From JBDTMC01 sp039934475 (lineage in GTDB: Bacteria; Acidobacteriota; Terriglobia; Bryobacterales; Bryobacteraceae), in assembly GCA_039934475.1 (NCBI GenBank), contig JBDTMC010000398.1:1-7333 (forward strand): a DNA stretch of 7,333 nucleotides, written 5' to 3'. The first letter of the stretch is position 1, and the number at the start of each line of letters is the position of its first letter. This document shows, piece after piece, positions 4,845 to 7,333 of the stretch. The notes under the pieces were generated by a model. The model searched no databases, had not been told where the DNA came from, and saw only the letters and a list, made by a program, of their open reading frames with translations. Position numbers and translations under genes: made by a program.

Positions 4845-6995
4845 ATGAAGGGAATATCTATGTCCAACCTGTACTTCTTGCGTATTTTTTCGGTCGTGTC
4901 CGTGTTGACAATGGGGACGAGTTACCTCAGCGCTACCAGCCTGACCGCCGGAACAGCAACTATTAACCTGTCCTGTACCAAGGGCACTACCTGCAACTCC
5001 TCCGGAGCTTCTACCCTAGCGATCAGCGCCGGTACCGGCTATTTCAATGTCACGGCGCCGTCCGTGCCTTGGATCTCGGTGACACCGATGACCGGTTTGG
5101 CAACCACCACCGATGCCGACAACACTCTCACCGTCGCCGCCAGCGCCGCCTGGACGACACTCAGCTCAGGCTCCTACACCACCACGGTCAACGTCACGTC
5201 GCAAGGCGTTACGTCGGCGTCCATCACGGTTAAACTTTACGTGAACGATGCTACACCCACTCTCTTCATTAAGGGTGGCAATAACGTTCTGAATCCGATC
5301 AGCTATGTGTCCGGAGCCGCTTCTCCGGCAATGTCAATTACGTTGTTCTCCAGCACCGGCTTGACAATCCCCTTCACCGCCACGGCGTCCAGCAGTCTGA
5401 CGCCTGAGGGCGTGCCGGCCGGCTGGCTCTTGCCCGCCACGCAGAAAGGTATCGCCTATAGCTGGGGCACAACCATCGCCTACACCGCCTCCACTGGCGC
5501 TCTTAGCCAGGCCCAGGCCGGTGACTCGCTAGTCGGCTCCGTTACCATCACTCCCGCCGGCGGTTCCCCCATCATCCTGCCGGTCAGTATCTCCGTCGGA
5601 GCCGCCGTCGCCACTGTAACCGGTGTCTCTCCGGCCGTCGTGCCACTCATTGTGGCCGGCTCAGCTCCAGGCTACGTAACCTTGGTTCTTAAGGGGACCA
5701 ACTTCGTTTCCTCCACCGGGACGCAGAAGACGAAGGTGTTCATCGGAACCAGCATGGTTTCCACCGATAACATCACCGTGTTGAACGCGAACTACCTCAT
5801 CGCTTCGATCCCCTACGATTCCACCGGCGGTTCCTTTAAGACGGCCGGCGCCAACGCCCTCGTCATGGGCGTTGCCAACGGCGCAAGCCCAGCGACCGCC
5901 ATCGGCGCCACGGTTGCGGTCGGTGTCACCGCCGCCCCGATCATCAACGCCGTCACCAGCGCCTCGTCCTTCGTCGCGCCCGTTGGCTCGAGTAAGCCTT
6001 CCGTCGCCCCATACGACATCATCAGCATCTTCGGAGCCAACTTCTGCGCGCTCTGCACCGGCTCAAATAGCGTCCTCGTAGGCGCTCCGGATGACACTTA
6101 CTCCCGCTTCCCCACCTATCTGTCACCGGATCCCACGGTAACGACCAAGCACAAGATCGCCGTTATCTTCAGCAAACCGGGAACACCCGCGACGCTGTTG
6201 CCCGGTTACCTTCTGTTTGCCACCGCCACCCAAATCAATGTTCTGGTTCCTGGCGCAATATCCACGCTGGTTACCGCCGGCCTTGTCAACCTGCAGGTCG
6301 CCTATGACACGGCAACCCCGGCCACAGCCGCCAACACGTCGGCCCTATTCGGCTTGGCCTACGCCGCCACCAACCCTGGTATTTTTACCATCTCCTCGAG
6401 CGGACAAGGCAACGGCGCCATCACCGATGGCACTACTTTTGCCTTGAATACCCAGACCGCGGGCGCCGTTGCAACCGTCGACACAGTTGCGATCTTCGTC
6501 ACCGGTCTCGGAATGCCCGATAGCGCCGGCACCAACGTCGCCACCGGGTCGCCCGTTTACGGCACCAACTGCCTCGCCCCGCTCGGCACTGCCGGCACAG
6601 CGCTGGCCCCACCCGGCGGCTACCTCGGCACGGTCCTCACGCCGGCTACCGTTACGAGCGGCTCCTATGTTCCCGCTGCCAGCTATGTGCTGCCCAGCCC
6701 CGTATGGAGTTCAATTGACGGAGCCGTCATGCGCAGCGCCATCATGCAGGGCAACTACGCGCCCTGCTTCATCACCGCCTCGAAGCCCACAGTAAGCATC
6801 GGCGGCGTCGACGCTACCGTCAGCTACGCCGGCTTCGTGTCTGACTCCATCGCTGGTCTCTACCAGATCAATGTGGATGTCCCCACGCCGACCGACCTGC
6901 CCGCTTATGCCGCCGACACCGCCCAGCAATACAATGTCGTCGTCACCATGGGTGGTGTTGCCAGCCAGGCTGGCGTCACCATGTGGATTAAGTAA
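4845..6995 (+). CDS. Large secreted modular protein with BACON-like repeats and Solibacter-type (TIGR03437-like) C-terminal domain
   Basis: A 716-residue exported protein of unknown function, very rich in Ala, Thr, Ser, Val and Gly. Residues 1-30 form a signal peptide (hydrophobic core IFSVVSVLTMGTSYLSA). About 33-133 is a BACON-like beta-sandwich (WISVTPMTG, LSSGSYTTTVNV). About 138-252 is a second, divergent copy (TPEGVPAGWL, AYSWGTT, LVGSVTITPAGG, ILPVSISV). About 256-362 resembles an IPT/TIG immunoglobulin-like fold (VTGVSPAVVPL, LVLKGTNF). From about 365 to the end is the module common in Solibacter relatives: VAPYDIISIFGANF, LLFATATQINVLVP, NPGIFTISSSGQGNGAI, AIFVTGLG, VSIGGVDATVSYAGF, GLYQINVDVP. 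Known proteins with this tail are mostly surface or secreted proteins of unknown role. Six Cys (44, 50, 401, 404, 576, 641) could form three disulfides. ATG 4845 has AGGAA 7 nt upstream; ATG 4860 has AAGGGA 6 nt upstream and also leaves a good signal peptide, so the start is uncertain by five residues. Confidence 0.85.
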   Translation: MKGISMSNLYFLRIFSVVSVLTMGTSYLSATSLTAGTATINLSCTKGTTCNSSGASTLAISAGTGYFNVTAPSVPWISVTPMTGLATTTDADNTLTVAASAAWTTLSSGSYTTTVNVTSQGVTSASITVKLYVNDATPTLFIKGGNNVLNPISYVSGAASPAMSITLFSSTGLTIPFTATASSSLTPEGVPAGWLLPATQKGIAYSWGTTIAYTASTGALSQAQAGDSLVGSVTITPAGGSPIILPVSISVGAAVATVTGVSPAVVPLIVAGSAPGYVTLVLKGTNFVSSTGTQKTKVFIGTSMVSTDNITVLNANYLIASIPYDSTGGSFKTAGANALVMGVANGASPATAIGATVAVGVTAAPIINAVTSASSFVAPVGSSKPSVAPYDIISIFGANFCALCTGSNSVLVGAPDDTYSRFPTYLSPDPTVTTKHKIAVIFSKPGTPATLLPGYLLFATATQINVLVPGAISTLVTAGLVNLQVAYDTATPATAANTSALFGLAYAATNPGIFTISSSGQGNGAITDGTTFALNTQTAGAVATVDTVAIFVTGLGMPDSAGTNVATGSPVYGTNCLAPLGTAGTALAPPGGYLGTVLTPATVTSGSYVPAASYVLPSPVWSSIDGAVMRSAIMQGNYAPCFITASKPTVSIGGVDATVSYAGFVSDSIAGLYQINVDVPTPTDLPAYAADTAQQYNVVVTMGGVASQAGVTMWIK

Positions 6996-7016
6996 CACAA
7001 CTAAGGCCCCAACTCC

Positions 7017-7052
7017 GCGGTGGGAGAGAGAAATCTCCCCCACCGCTTTTTT
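7017..7052 (+). terminator. Rho-independent terminator after the large secreted protein
   Basis: GCGGTGGG (7017-7024) pairs with the right arm ending CCCACCGC at 7046, and inner AGA/TCT pairs extend the stem around a short purine loop. Six T (7047-7052) follow directly. It lies 22 bp after the TAA at 6993-6995. The opposite strand has no T run after the stem, so it serves the + strand gene and not the convergent ceramidase-like gene. Confidence 0.88.
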
Positions 7053-7054
7053 GT

Positions 7055-7333
7055 TTATCGCAACCCCGCCAGCGCAGCCGCTTTCAACGTCGCCTCCGCC
7101 TCCGGCGTATACGGCGTCACCGTAGTCTCATATCCGCCCTCCGGAAACGCCTTCTTCGTCGGCATATACCCGAGCCAGCCGTTCGTATATCCCACATAGA
7201 ACGTGTACTTCACCGGCGATTGCCGCCGTACTTCCATAGCGATCTCACAGAACAGTTCCAACGGCGCTGCCCACAACACCGTCTCCGCATTGATCTTGAG
7301 AAATCGCAGCGGTAGCCGCACCTGCGAGTCCGC
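7055..7333 (-). CDS. Neutral/alkaline ceramidase-like protein, C-terminal end (partial)
   Basis: The last 92 residues of a longer protein whose 5' part lies beyond the right edge; the frame is open through 7333, so the internal GTG at 7321 need not be a start. The tail matches what I remember of the C-terminal part of bacterial neutral-ceramidase-family proteins: a strand pair LPLRFLKINAETVLWAAP, then LELFCEIAMEVRRQSP, then the family-like block YVGYTNGWLGYMPTKKAFPEGGYE, then a final helix PEAEATLKAAALAGLR. The family hydrolyses the amide bond of ceramides, usually after secretion. The zinc-binding catalytic part is not in the window, so activity cannot be judged, and many relatives in Acidobacteria are annotated this way without tested activity. 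It is convergent with the large secreted protein; the stop is two bases beyond that gene's terminator T run. Confidence 0.65.
   Translation of the reverse strand, partial: ADSQVRLPLRFLKINAETVLWAAPLELFCEIAMEVRRQSPVKYTFYVGYTNGWLGYMPTKKAFPEGGYETTVTPYTPEAEATLKAAALAGLR

Noticed and set aside
6001..6097. Short antisense and out-of-frame open frames within the large secreted protein gene
   Set aside because: Low-complexity Ala/Pro/Ser translations typical of alternate frames in GC-rich repeats; no start signals or motifs.

Overview
The window looks like chromosomal DNA from a GC-rich soil acidobacterium of the Solibacter/Bryobacter type. The main reason is the large secreted protein at 4845-6995. 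It ends in the C-terminal module described as the 'Solibacter uncharacterized C-terminal domain' (TIGR03437 type), preceded by BACON-like beta-sandwich modules. The other recognisable families fit such a genome: a RhaT-like sugar symporter, a secreted class C-like serine hydrolase, a VapBC toxin-antitoxin pair and a ceramidase-like protein. This assignment rests on family memory, not on a database search.

Layout from left to right. (1) 2-499 (+) is the 3' part of an unrecognised conserved-looking protein, entering from the left edge. One base separates it from 501-1349 (+), an exported purple-acid-phosphatase-like metallophosphoesterase with a twin-arginine leader; the two probably form an operon. 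(2) 1399-2143 (-) is a VapB/VapC toxin-antitoxin operon, convergent with the phosphoesterase, and both genes are broken. The antitoxin has an in-frame TAG at codon 10 and the toxin lacks one base just after its first catalytic Asp. (3) 2235-3598 (+) is an exported beta-lactamase-fold serine hydrolase, divergent from vapB, also broken by a one-base loss in a C run near 2530-2533. (4) 3646-4638 (-) is a RhaT-family membrane transporter, flanked on both sides by short repeats built from the same 10-bp unit. (5) 4845-6995 (+) is the large secreted modular protein, followed by a good Rho-independent terminator. (6) 7055-7333 (-) is the C-terminal end of a neutral-ceramidase-like protein, running off the right edge.

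The genes do not form one evident pathway. They are single genes or two-gene units, mostly in convergent or divergent pairs, and many products are exported. The most noteworthy feature is three reading-frame lesions within about 0.7 kb (1846-2533), affecting three consecutive genes. This is either a patch of gene decay or a poor-quality stretch of assembly; the sequence alone cannot decide. I saw no RNA gene, CRISPR array, insertion sequence or phage gene, and nothing that I would call a new multi-gene system.
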